Below are positions 1 through 6,216 of a stretch of DNA of 7,514 nt, piece after piece (within the stretch, counting starts at the first letter, position 1; every line of letters begins with the position of its first letter). Both the position numbers and the translations under genes were made by a program. Source of the stretch: Sulfurospirillum sp. (GTDB lineage Bacteria; Campylobacterota; Campylobacteria; Campylobacterales; QNZT01); assembly GCA_003978455.1 (NCBI GenBank), contig QNZT01000033.1:1-7514 (forward strand). Direction: 5' to 3'. The notes under the pieces are model-generated. The model ran no database searches, was not told the origin of the DNA, and saw nothing but the letters and a program-made list of their open reading frames with translations.

Positions 1-21
1 TTGCCACCGGCAAAGATGATA

Positions 22-150
22 AGTGGATAGTTTTTGGTTGATGGTTGATGGTGGTTGGTTGATGGTTGATGGTGGTTGGTTGATGGTTGATGGTTGATGG
101 TGGTTGGCTTTTTCATAAAACGATCAACTATCTACCATCCACTATCAACG
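22..150. repeat. heptamer tandem repeat with opposed arms
   Basis: From 22 to 105 the plus strand reads as twelve contiguous 7-base units in one register. GGTTGAT occurs seven times and GGTGGTT three times (50-56, 71-77, 99-105), after two variant units, AGTGGAT (22-28) and AGTTTTT (29-35). The core therefore has a 21-base higher-order period, with one extra heptamer in the last block. After a spacer (108-122), positions 123-150 carry four units of the same family in reverse orientation (ATCAACT, ATCTACC, ATCCACT, ATCAACG). AGTGGAT at 22-28 is the exact reverse complement of 137-143, so an imperfect long hairpin is possible. The block ends 4 bases from the leuC stop codon, so it lies in the leuC 3' region. 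Its function is unknown. No transposase or CRISPR-like spacing is present. Confidence 0.85.
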
Positions 151-153
151 AGA

Positions 154-1419
154 TCACAGATCTCTTGGATCGGTGATCTTTCCTGTGATCGCGCTGGCGG
201 CTGCGACGGCGGAGTTGGCGAGGTAGATTTCGCTGCTTCTGGCGCCCATGCGACCGACGAAGTTTCGGTTGGTGGTGGAGATGCAGCGTTCGTTGTCACC
301 GAGGATTCCCATATATCCGCCCAGACACGCGCCGCATGTCGGGTTGCTCACGACCGCACCCGCGTCGATGAGGATGTCGATGAGCCCCTCTTTTTCTGCT
401 TGTTTGAGGATCTTTTGTGTTGCGGGAGTGACGATCATGCGGGTGCGTCTGGCTACTCTTTTGCCTTTGACGATCTCCGCCGCGATGCGCAGGTCTCCCA
501 GCCGTCCGTTGGTGCAGCTTCCGATAAAGACCTGATCGACTGCCAGATCGTCTTTTACCGCCTGTGTAACCGGTTTGCCGTTGGAGGGCAGGTGCGGGTA
601 GGCGATGACGGGATCGAGTTTGCTGACGTCGATCTCGATGGTCTTGACATATGTCGCGTCCGGATCAGAGTAGTGGTACTTCGGTGAATCTCTCAGCTCT
701 TTGTCGGAGAGAAATGCTTTGGTGACATCATCGACCGCGACGATACCGCTTTTGGCGCCCGCTTCAATCGCCATGTTGCAGAGGCTGAAACGGTCGTCCA
801 TATCGAGATGCGCGATGGTGTCTCCCGTAAATTCCAGTGTCTGGTAGAGCGCACCGTCCACACCGATCTGGCGGATGATTTCGAGGATCAGATCCTTGCC
901 GTAGATGTGCTGACCCGGTTTGCCGGTAAAGACCACCTTGATCGACTCTGGTACACGAAACCAGTTGCCGCCCGTGATCATCGCGAAGGCAAGATCGGTG
1001 GAGCCCATACCGGTGGAAAAAGCGCCAAGTGCACCATGCGTACAGGTGTGGCTGTCGGCACCGATGATCACATCGCCCGGGATGACAAGCCCCTTCTCAG
1101 GCAGCAGCGCATGTTCGATACCCATATCTTTTTCATCGAAAAAGAGTTTGAGATCATGCTTGTAGGCAAATTCGCGGCTGATCTTCGCCTGGTTTGCGGA
1201 GGCGATATCCTTTGCCGGGATGAAGTGATCCATCACGATGGCGAAGTTGTCCGGTTTGGCGAGTTTCTCCGCGCCACTCTCTTCAAATGCCCGGATCGAG
1301 ATCGGTGTGGTGATATCGTTTCCGATGATCATATCGATGTCGCAGCGTATGATCTCACCCGCTTTGACTTCACGCCCGATATGCTCGCTAAATATCTTTT
1401 CTGTAATCGTTTGTCCCAT
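154..1419 (-). CDS. leuC: 3-isopropylmalate dehydratase, large subunit
   Basis: This 421-residue protein belongs to the aconitase superfamily. With the small subunit LeuD it isomerises 2-isopropylmalate to 3-isopropylmalate in cytosolic leucine synthesis. Visible motifs are ADSHTCTHGA (121-130), FIGSCTNGR (298-306) and NPTCGACLGG (359-368). Cys302, Cys362 and Cys365 are the expected [4Fe-4S] ligands. The ATG at 1419 is chosen because GAGGA lies about 6 bases upstream and the protein then begins MGQTITEKI, the usual family start. The open frame continues to 1620, but that part overlaps the divergent gene and its promoter. The length matches the shorter LeuC/HacA-like subfamily rather than the roughly 466-residue enterobacterial form, so homoaconitase-type activity cannot be excluded. 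leuD is not in the window. The gene diverges from the Uma2 gene with 69 bases between the start codons. Confidence 0.93.
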   Translation of the reverse strand: MGQTITEKIFSEHIGREVKAGEIIRCDIDMIIGNDITTPISIRAFEESGAEKLAKPDNFAIVMDHFIPAKDIASANQAKISREFAYKHDLKLFFDEKDMGIEHALLPEKGLVIPGDVIIGADSHTCTHGALGAFSTGMGSTDLAFAMITGGNWFRVPESIKVVFTGKPGQHIYGKDLILEIIRQIGVDGALYQTLEFTGDTIAHLDMDDRFSLCNMAIEAGAKSGIVAVDDVTKAFLSDKELRDSPKYHYSDPDATYVKTIEIDVSKLDPVIAYPHLPSNGKPVTQAVKDDLAVDQVFIGSCTNGRLGDLRIAAEIVKGKRVARRTRMIVTPATQKILKQAEKEGLIDILIDAGAVVSNPTCGACLGGYMGILGDNERCISTTNRNFVGRMGARSSEIYLANSAVAAASAITGKITDPRDL

Positions 1420-1452
1420 GGTATCCTCAAATATAAGTGGTATTAAAAATTG

Positions 1453-1465
1453 TGGTATAATAGCA
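1453..1465. promoter_or_regulatory. symmetric bidirectional -10 region
   Basis: The 13 bases TGGTATAATAGCA carry an extended -10 on both strands. On the plus strand TG (1453-1454) and TATAAT (1456-1461) would start transcription about 20 bases before the Uma2 ATG. On the minus strand TG (1465-1464) and TATTAT (1462-1457) would start transcription about 30 bases before the leuC ATG. Neither direction has a convincing -35, which is usual for Campylobacterota housekeeping promoters. The overlap means the two transcripts would compete for the same site. This is inferred from sequence only. Confidence 0.65.
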
Positions 1466-1488
1466 AAAGATTGATAAAGGAGTCTTCT

Positions 1489-2034
1489 ATGGCTGTTTTG
1501 GCAAAAGATGAAGAGTATATCCCCCGTTACAGTTATACTGACTATAAGCAGTGGGAAGGGGACTGGGAACTGATACGGGGTATCCCCTATGCGATGAGCC
1601 CGGCTCCGGTGATCCGGCATCAGGAAGTATCGTTTAACATCGCTGTCGAGTTGAAAGAGAAATCCAAAGAGTGCGACAAATGCAAATCACTCCAGGCAGT
1701 GGACTGGAAGATAGATCATGAAACGGTGGTCTGCCCGGACAATCTGCTCGTCTGCGGTGAGGATATCGGAGAGGCGTATCTGACCAAAACACCGGAGATC
1801 ATCTTTGAAGTACTCTCACCCTCCACAATGTTCAAAGACCGAAATGTCAAATACAGACTCTATGAAGCGATGGGTGTGAACTACTATGTACTGGTAGATA
1901 CCTCGGCAAAAGTAGCTGAAGTCTTCAGGTTGGCTGACGGTCTCTATCACAAAGAGAAAAATGCACAGGATGAGCTCTTCTCTTTCTTGCTTGAGAAGTG
2001 TGTTATAGAATTTGATTTTGCGAAGATTTGGTGA
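1489..2034 (+). CDS. Uma2-family (DUF820) PD-(D/E)XK endonuclease-like protein
   Basis: This 181-residue protein matches the Uma2 restriction-endonuclease-fold family. YTDYKQWEGDWELIRGIPY (16-34) is the N-terminal signature. PD at 83-84 begins the catalytic strand, and IIFEVLSPST (104-113) supplies the Glu107-Val-Leu segment. KYRLYEAMGVNYYVLVD (121-137) is the characteristic C-terminal helix and strand. The PD...E(V)L residues are intact, so nuclease activity is plausible, although the biological substrate of this family is poorly established. The ATG at 1489 follows AAAGGAG (1476-1482) with 6 bases of spacing. An in-frame ATG at 1450 lies upstream of the -10 and is unlikely to be used. The gene stands alone and converges on vapC, whose stop codon lies 27 bases away. 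The family is patchily distributed, so horizontal acquisition is likely (inference). Confidence 0.85.
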   Translation: MAVLAKDEEYIPRYSYTDYKQWEGDWELIRGIPYAMSPAPVIRHQEVSFNIAVELKEKSKECDKCKSLQAVDWKIDHETVVCPDNLLVCGEDIGEAYLTKTPEIIFEVLSPSTMFKDRNVKYRLYEAMGVNYYVLVDTSAKVAEVFRLADGLYHKEKNAQDELFSFLLEKCVIEFDFAKIW

Positions 2035-2061
2035 CTGTAAACAGAAAGCGTTTGGCGAGTG

Positions 2062-2427
2062 CTAAGATAGTTCAATTCCATCGATATATTTGAAATCTCT
2101 GACATTATATGTCAATAATTTACAACGGTTAACGATAGCGGTAGATGCTATCAAACTATCAGGAATATCTAAATTGTGACTTTTGGCATAAGTTTGGATA
2201 AGTTTGATGGATTTCGTTGATATTTCTCTGCTTAGATGGATTATCTCAAAAAGAGATATAAACTTTTCAATCTTTCTAACTTCTTTTTTGTTAAATGCTC
2301 CATAATAGAGTTCCATCGCAGATATCGATGAAATCGCGATACTCTCCGGGAGAGACTCCACTTTGTCTGTCGTGATTTTATCGCCTTTAAGTATCTGTAT
2401 CAAAATGTTAGTATCTAGAAGTATCAT
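2062..2427 (-). CDS. vapC: VapC-type PIN-domain ribonuclease toxin
   Basis: This 121-residue single-domain PIN protein is the expected size for a VapC toxin. It starts MILLDTNILI, placing metal-binding Asp5 in the LDTN motif. Glu39 lies in AMELYYG, Asp90 in IPDSLIASTA, and Asn108 and Asp111 in TYNVRDF. The acidic quartet is therefore complete and the toxin is predicted to be active. VapC proteins typically cleave tRNA or rRNA in a metal-dependent way; the target here is unknown. Its ATG overlaps the antitoxin stop codon by 4 bases (ATGA, 2427-2424), indicating translational coupling in one operon. The gene ends 27 bases from the convergent Uma2 gene, with no clear terminator between them. A FitB-like name would also fit. 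Confidence 0.92.
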   Translation of the reverse strand: MILLDTNILIQILKGDKITTDKVESLPESIAISSISAMELYYGAFNKKEVRKIEKFISLFEIIHLSREISTKSIKLIQTYAKSHNLDIPDSLIASTAIVNRCKLLTYNVRDFKYIDGIELS

Positions 2428-2648
2428 TTCCAGGCTTTTTCTCTGATACTATCCAGCGTAATATCCGAATCTTTCCACATCCCGGAAAATTCAGAAAAAT
2501 CTAATTTTTCAGGAGCTCTTTTTTTCTCATTTAAATCTTTTTGCAACACCTCTCTGATATACGCTGAAAGTGAAATCCCCATACTTTTTGCTCTTGATTT
2601 TATCTCTTCAAGCATATTCTCTTCAAAATAAATTTGTGTTCGCTGCAT
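2424..2648 (-). CDS. vapB: VapB-type ribbon-helix-helix antitoxin
   Basis: This 74-residue protein pairs with the downstream PIN toxin. Residues 2-8 (QRTQIYF) form the DNA-binding beta strand, and two helices (about 9-23 and 27-40) around MGIS complete a MetJ/Arc-type ribbon-helix-helix fold. The acidic, flexible tail carries GMWKD (56-60) and a terminal SIREKAW segment. Such tails normally wrap the PIN active site. The start at 2648 is chosen over in-frame ATGs at 2669 and 2666 because AAAGGAG lies 5 bases upstream of it and overlaps the upstream codons. The dimer probably represses its own promoter, where the word TACATCAT is repeated (inference from family behaviour and position). Confidence 0.9.
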   Translation of the reverse strand: MQRTQIYFEENMLEEIKSRAKSMGISLSAYIREVLQKDLNEKKRAPEKLDFSEFSGMWKDSDITLDSIREKAWK

Positions 2649-2661
2649 TATGACTCCTTTA

Positions 2662-2687
2662 TACATCATAATTGTACATCATATACA
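2662..2687. promoter_or_regulatory. operator-like repeats over the vapBC promoter
   Basis: The word TACATCAT occurs at 2662-2669 and again at 2675-2682, 13 bases apart start to start, covering the -10 and the presumed transcription start. The second copy also lies in an imperfect palindrome with TGTA/TACA arms (2673-2687). Ribbon-helix-helix antitoxins bind short repeated half-sites in exactly this position, so this is the likely VapB operator. Binding is inferred, not shown. Confidence 0.5.
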
Positions 2688-2699
2688 TTTTTTTGTCAA
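2671..2699 (-). promoter_or_regulatory. near-consensus sigma70 promoter of vapBC
   Basis: On the minus strand a perfect -35 TTGACA (2699-2694) is followed by a 17-base spacer (2693-2677) and the -10 TACAAT (2676-2671). Transcription would start near 2664, about 16 bases before the vapB ATG. This is the closest match to the bacterial housekeeping consensus in the window. That would fit a strong promoter held down by antitoxin autorepression. It lies only 17 bases downstream of the methyltransferase stop codon, so read-through from that gene is also possible. Confidence 0.8.
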
Positions 2700-2715
2700 A
2701 TACAAAAAATCGTTT

Positions 2716-3291
2716 TCAGACTTTTAAACAGACCGTAAAATCGTTTGGCAGATACCCCGTTCTGGTGATGATCTCACAGCCAAACTTTTTGCAGAAGTGT
2801 TTGATCTCCTGCGGTAGAAAGTAGTTGAAACTGCGGCTCTCGTCTTTGCCGTAGGGGAGGTTGAAGAGAAAGCCTTTTCGGGAGTGTTCGAAGCAGCGTT
2901 CAATGAAAAGGTAGGTCTCGAAACGGCTTAGGATGTTCATCGATCCGCTGGCGATGTAGAAGTCCGCCTCTTCGAGTGGGTCGGTGAGGATATCTTTCCT
3001 GACGATCTTCTGTCCCGTGCGCTCTCGCGCGATCGCGACATTTTCGGTGACTATCTCGTAACCGATATAGTCGATCTGACGATACTGACTGACATAGTGG
3101 TAAAAGTCCCCGAAGCCGCATCCTGCATCGATAATAGTGTCGTCGTCATAAAGATCTTCCTCCAGCAGTGCAAAGATCACCTCGAAGCGTCTGATCTGAG
3201 AGTAATCGTCGTACCAGTTGAGCCCTTTGGCGGTGGCACCGTGCTTTTTGAGCGCATTTTTGTAAAATCTGTCGTTGTCGATACGTGGCAT
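2716..3291 (-). CDS. class I SAM-dependent methyltransferase
   Basis: This 191-residue protein has a Rossmann-type methyltransferase core. Motif I is TIIDAGCGFGDF (52-63), the glycine-rich SAM loop. The acidic end of strand 2 is GYEI with Glu79, Asp100 sits in RKDIL, and ADFYIASGSMNI (109-120) is the motif IV region. A later strand reads GFLFNLPYG (140-148). No substrate-recognition domain is visible, so the substrate is unknown. The ATG at 3291 gives the short basic N-terminus MPRIDNDRFYKNALKKHG. The open frame extends to 3483 but would overlap the divergent antitoxin gene. No Shine-Dalgarno sequence precedes the ATG, so translation may be inefficient or the transcript nearly leaderless. The gene faces away from the second toxin-antitoxin pair and reads towards vapBC. 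Confidence 0.85.
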   Translation of the reverse strand: MPRIDNDRFYKNALKKHGATAKGLNWYDDYSQIRRFEVIFALLEEDLYDDDTIIDAGCGFGDFYHYVSQYRQIDYIGYEIVTENVAIARERTGQKIVRKDILTDPLEEADFYIASGSMNILSRFETYLFIERCFEHSRKGFLFNLPYGKDESRSFNYFLPQEIKHFCKKFGCEIITRTGYLPNDFTVCLKV

Positions 3292-3308
3292 GGCGTAAGT
3301 ATAGCTTA

Positions 3309-3338
3309 ATACATATAAAACCATACATATGCTAAAAT
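3309..3338 (+). promoter_or_regulatory. extended -10 and repeated words before the second toxin-antitoxin pair
   Basis: TGCTAAAAT (3330-3338) is an extended -10 with no clear -35, and would start transcription about 23 bases before the antitoxin ATG at 3368. Upstream, ATACATAT occurs at 3309-3316 and 3323-3330, 14 bases apart, the second copy running into the TG of the extended -10. By analogy with ribbon-helix-helix autoregulation this may be an operator, and it could also affect the divergent methyltransferase gene. Confidence 0.45.
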
Positions 3339-3367
3339 AGATATCAGAAACGCAGCAGGAGCAGATC

Positions 3368-3604
3368 ATGACAGTAAGAAAAAATTTCATCTTTGACGAG
3401 GAGACGGCGGAGCATCTGAAAAAGATCGCCGAAAAAGAGGGCAAGACGCAGTCGCAGGTGGTGCGGGAGCTGATCGAATCCAAATACAGAGAGTACAGTG
3501 TCGAAGAAAAACTTGCCGCACTTGATCGTATTGTGGGTAGTGTGAAGTCTGGATCGCTTGTGGGAAAATCGGTTCAGTCGATTAAAGCTTCTATGGATAT
3601 CTGA
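3368..3604 (+). CDS. ribbon-helix-helix antitoxin of a PIN-toxin pair
   Basis: This 78-residue CopG/Arc-like protein has a beta strand at 3-9 (VRKNFIF), a first helix at about 10-24, the turn GKT (25-27) and a second helix at about 28-40. The C-terminal half (41-78) should neutralise the toxin. The start follows AGGAG (3357-3361) at 6 bases. Its TGA shares one base with the ATG of the following PIN gene (TGATG), so the two are translationally coupled. It is unlike the VapB at 2424-2648 in sequence and tail, so this pair is not a duplication. The likely role is toxin neutralisation and autorepression of the upstream promoter. Confidence 0.85.
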   Translation: MTVRKNFIFDEETAEHLKKIAEKEGKTQSQVVRELIESKYREYSVEEKLAALDRIVGSVKSGSLVGKSVQSIKASMDI

Positions 3605-4035
3605 TGTATCAAAAGATCTTTTTTGATGCAAACGTGTTACTTGATCTCTTTGATCCCGAGAGAGTGAACCATGCCTATAGTGTGTCTCTTTACAGCTATC
3701 TGGTAAAAAGCAGAAAAGAGCTCTATACCAGTTGTGATATCATCACGACACTTTATTATGTAGATGCAAAAAGAGGTAAGCTGCAAACGCTTCACAACAT
3801 AGAAGATATCAACAAAATCCTCAAAATCATCCCCTTTTCCAACAAAGAGGTTGCCGATACCTGTACTCTCATGAGAGAAGAGAGTCGGTATGGTGATCTC
3901 GAAGATACGATCCAGTATGTCCTGGCGAAGAGAGAGGGGTGCGATCTGATTGTCTCCAACGACGACAACTTTTACGCGGCGGATATCGGGGTGATGACGA
4001 GCAGGCGGTTTTGTGAAAAGGTCGGGATAATGTAA
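3604..4035 (+). CDS. PIN-domain ribonuclease toxin, second family
   Basis: This 143-residue PIN protein is longer than the first toxin and of a different subfamily. Asp8 lies in FFDANVLLDL (6-15). Asp45 in SCDIITTLYYV occupies the position usually held by Glu. Asp98 and Asp101 lie in YGDLEDTIQYVLA (96-108), and SNDDNF (118-123) supplies the last metal-site residues. The catalytic pocket looks complete, so the protein is probably an active RNase controlled by the overlapping antitoxin. The gene ends 67 bases before pseB, and the pseB promoter lies in that gap. Functional linkage to the glycan genes is therefore not required, although read-through is possible because no terminator is evident. 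Confidence 0.87.
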   Translation: MYQKIFFDANVLLDLFDPERVNHAYSVSLYSYLVKSRKELYTSCDIITTLYYVDAKRGKLQTLHNIEDINKILKIIPFSNKEVADTCTLMREESRYGDLEDTIQYVLAKREGCDLIVSNDDNFYAADIGVMTSRRFCEKVGIM

Positions 4036-4046
4036 AATTAGGTATC

Positions 4047-4055
4047 TGGTATAAT
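4047..4055 (+). promoter_or_regulatory. extended -10 of the pse operon
   Basis: TGGTATAAT is a perfect extended -10. It would start transcription about 40 bases upstream of the pseB ATG. No good -35 is present, as is common in Campylobacterota. No sigma54 or sigma28 flagellar promoter is evident, which suggests housekeeping expression of the glycan genes. Confidence 0.7.
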
Positions 4056-4102
4056 TATTGCTTTCAATTGAATATATTTAATCTAAGAGAAGGCATGTCT
4101 AT

Positions 4103-5089
4103 ATGTTCGACAATAAAAACATCCTCATCACCGGTGGTACAGGTAGTTTCGGTAAAAAATTTACCCAAACGATTCTACAACGCTATAAGCCCAATAAAAT
4201 CATCATCTACTCCCGTGACGAGCAGAAACATTTCAATATGGCACAGGAGTTTACCGACGCTTGTATGCGCTATTTCGTCGGAGATGTGAGAGACTTCAAG
4301 CGGCTTAAAAAAGCGATGCAGGATGTTGACTATGTGGTCCATGCAGCGGCGATGAAGCATGTGCACATCGCCGAATACAATCCTATGGAGTGCATCAACA
4401 CTAACGTTCACGGTGCGGAGTTCGTGATCGATGCGGCGATCGACTGCGGGGTGGAGAAGGTGATCGCGCTCTCTACGGATAAGGCGGCGAATCCGATCAA
4501 TCTCTACGGTGCGACGAAACTGGCAAGCGACAAGCTTTTTGTCGCGGCAAACAACGTCGTGGGGAAAAAGCATACCCGTTTTTCCGTGGTACGTTACGGT
4601 AACGTGATAGGCAGCAACGGCTCTGTCGTGCCATACTTCAAAAAACTGCTCAGTGAAGGGAAAAGATTGACCATCACGGATGAGAGGATGACACGATTTT
4701 TGATAACCCTCCAGCAAGGAGTGGACTTCGTGATTGAGTCGTTTGCACGCATGCACGGCGGTGAGATATTCGTACCCAAAATCCCTTCGATGAAGATGAC
4801 TGAGCTGGCATTGGCGATGAACGGCGGCAAAGCGTATGACGTGATCGGTATCCGTCCCGGAGAGAAGCTTCATGAAGCGATGATCACCAGAGAAGATAGC
4901 CTGAGAACGCTGGAGTTTGAGAAGCACTACGTTATCAAGCCGACGATTCGTTTTACCGAAGCGGTGGATTTCGCTGTGGATAGGAAAGGAGAGAGAGGAA
5001 AGCCTGTCGAAGATGGGTTTGCATACACTTCGGATAGCAACGATGTTTGGATGAGCAGAGAAGCGTTTCTGGAGTTGATAGAGAGATGA
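4103..5089 (+). CDS. pseB: UDP-N-acetylglucosamine 4,6-dehydratase (inverting)
   Basis: This 328-residue short-chain dehydrogenase-type enzyme carries out the first step of pseudaminic acid synthesis. It converts UDP-GlcNAc to the UDP-4-keto-6-deoxy-L-AltNAc product using bound NADP. The nucleotide loop is GGTGSFG (11-17). STDKA (124-128) and YGATK (135-139) give Asp126, Lys127 and Tyr135, with the same spacing as the Asp132/Lys133/Tyr141 catalytic set of Helicobacter FlaA1. RPGEKLHE (251-258) and SNDVW (312-316) are further family signatures. The ATG at 4103 lies 9 bases after AGAAGG (4088-4093). A nearer ATG at 4095 is out of frame and too close to that site. The length is typical. The gene overlaps pseC by four bases (ATGA), so it is the first gene of a coupled operon. 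Confidence 0.96.
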   Translation: MFDNKNILITGGTGSFGKKFTQTILQRYKPNKIIIYSRDEQKHFNMAQEFTDACMRYFVGDVRDFKRLKKAMQDVDYVVHAAAMKHVHIAEYNPMECINTNVHGAEFVIDAAIDCGVEKVIALSTDKAANPINLYGATKLASDKLFVAANNVVGKKHTRFSVVRYGNVIGSNGSVVPYFKKLLSEGKRLTITDERMTRFLITLQQGVDFVIESFARMHGGEIFVPKIPSMKMTELALAMNGGKAYDVIGIRPGEKLHEAMITREDSLRTLEFEKHYVIKPTIRFTEAVDFAVDRKGERGKPVEDGFAYTSDSNDVWMSREAFLELIER

Positions 5090-6216
5090 AGCCCATACCT
5101 TACGGCAGACAGACGATTAATGAAGCTGATATCGATGCGGTGGGCGCTGTTTTGGGATCGGATCTCATCACCACAGGTCCTATAACGGCAGAGTTTGAAC
5201 AGGCTCTTTGCACGTACACGGGTGCTAAATACGCCGTCGCCGTCGCTAACGGTACAGCGGCGCTGCATCTGGCTTCGCTGGCTATCTTAAAGCCCGGCGA
5301 TCAGGTACTGACCACGCCGAACTCATTTCTCGCCACTTCCAATGCGATTCTCTATGCGGGGGCGAAGCCGATCTTTGTGGATATCTGCGAAGATGGCAAT
5401 ATCGATCTGGATCTGTGTAAAGAGGCGATTGAAAAAAATCCCCGCATCAAAGCGCTCTATGGCGTAGCATTTTCGGGCAATATGCTCGACCAGCAGAGGT
5501 TAAAAGCGTTAAAAGAGAAGTTCGGTATTACTATTTTGGAAGATAACGCGCATGCCATCGGTGCTACGCAAAACGGTATCAAAGCCGGAAGTTGCAAATA
5601 TAGCGACTGCTCCATCTTTTCGTTTCATCCTGTCAAAAACATGACAACAGGTGAGGGCGGGGCGATCACGACCAATGTAAAAGAGATTTATGAGAAGTTG
5701 CTGTTGCTGAGAAATCATGGTATGCAGCGAAGATCCGACATAGCACCCTGGTACTACGAGATGAGAGATCTGGGGTTTAACTACCGCATCACCGATTTTC
5801 AGTGCGCACTGGGGCTCTCTCAACTCTCTAAACTGGATCGATTTTTAGCCAAAAGAAGAGCGATTGCAAAGCGTTATCATGAGCGCTTTGAAGGAACGGT
5901 TATAAAGCTGTTATATCCCTGGAACGAGGGGAGTGCTTATCATCTTTTTGTGGTGCGTATAGATTTCATGAAAACGGCTATTTCGAAAAAAGAGCTCTTT
6001 TTAAAACTGCTTGCAAAAGGAGTGGGTGTGCAACTGCACTATATTCCTATCAACAGACAACCCTATTATCAGGATCTCGGATACGGTGATGAAAAGACAC
6101 CGGTGATGGACAGGTATTATGAAGAGGCGCTTTCATTGCCGATCTATCCTCTTTTGAGTGAGGAGGAGCAGGCGTATGTCATCGAAACACTTTTTGAGGC
6201 GCTCGCTCATGCCTGA
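5086..6216 (+). CDS. pseC: UDP-4-amino-4,6-dideoxy-N-acetyl-L-altrosamine transaminase
   Basis: This 376-residue DegT/DnrJ/EryC1-family aminotransferase uses PLP and glutamate to aminate C4 of the PseB product. SFHPVKNMTTGEGG (179-192) holds the PLP-binding Lys184, equivalent to Lys183 of Helicobacter PseC. NGTAALHLAS (55-64) contacts the cofactor phosphate. Asp153 in LEDNAHAIGA (151-160) should pair with the pyridine nitrogen, with Asn154 where Ala or Ser is more usual. GFNYRITDFQCALGLSQL (230-247) is the family C-terminal signature. The start at 5086 overlaps the pseB stop codon (ATGA), and the 13 residues available upstream belong to the pseB coding sequence. The final eight bases overlap the start of pseF. 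Confidence 0.96.
   Translation: MKPIPYGRQTINEADIDAVGAVLGSDLITTGPITAEFEQALCTYTGAKYAVAVANGTAALHLASLAILKPGDQVLTTPNSFLATSNAILYAGAKPIFVDICEDGNIDLDLCKEAIEKNPRIKALYGVAFSGNMLDQQRLKALKEKFGITILEDNAHAIGATQNGIKAGSCKYSDCSIFSFHPVKNMTTGEGGAITTNVKEIYEKLLLLRNHGMQRRSDIAPWYYEMRDLGFNYRITDFQCALGLSQLSKLDRFLAKRRAIAKRYHERFEGTVIKLLYPWNEGSAYHLFVVRIDFMKTAISKKELFLKLLAKGVGVQLHYIPINRQPYYQDLGYGDEKTPVMDRYYEEALSLPIYPLLSEEEQAYVIETLFEALAHA

Noticed and set aside
1..41. Possible 3' end of a plus-strand gene: frame 3 reads ATGKDDKWIVFG then TGA at 39-41. The first 13 bases also form TTGCC-ACC-GGCAA.
   Set aside because: Twelve codons cut by the window edge are too few to identify a gene, and the other two frames are also short. 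The small inverted repeat is cut off from its context.
36..107. CRISPR array.
   Set aside because: The units are contiguous heptamers without unique spacers, and no cas gene is present.
94..687. Long plus-strand open frame running antisense to leuC, with similar ones at 808-1446.
   Set aside because: These are shadows of leuC, which has complete family motifs on the other strand. The translations are low-complexity and resemble no known family.
2035..2061. Possible bidirectional terminator between the convergent Uma2 and vapC genes (CTGT-AA-ACAG at 2035-2044).
   Set aside because: The arms are only four bases with a two-base loop, and no T-run follows on either strand.
2062..4035. The two RHH/PIN pairs as a duplicated toxin-antitoxin module.
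   Set aside because: The toxins differ in length (121 and 143 residues) and in motif context (Glu39 against Asp45), the antitoxins differ throughout, and the pairs lie on opposite strands. Independent acquisition is more likely.
4175..4927. 250-codon minus-strand open frame opposite pseB.
   Set aside because: It is a shadow of pseB in another frame. It is rich in His, Arg and Asp as expected of antisense translation and has no domain signature.
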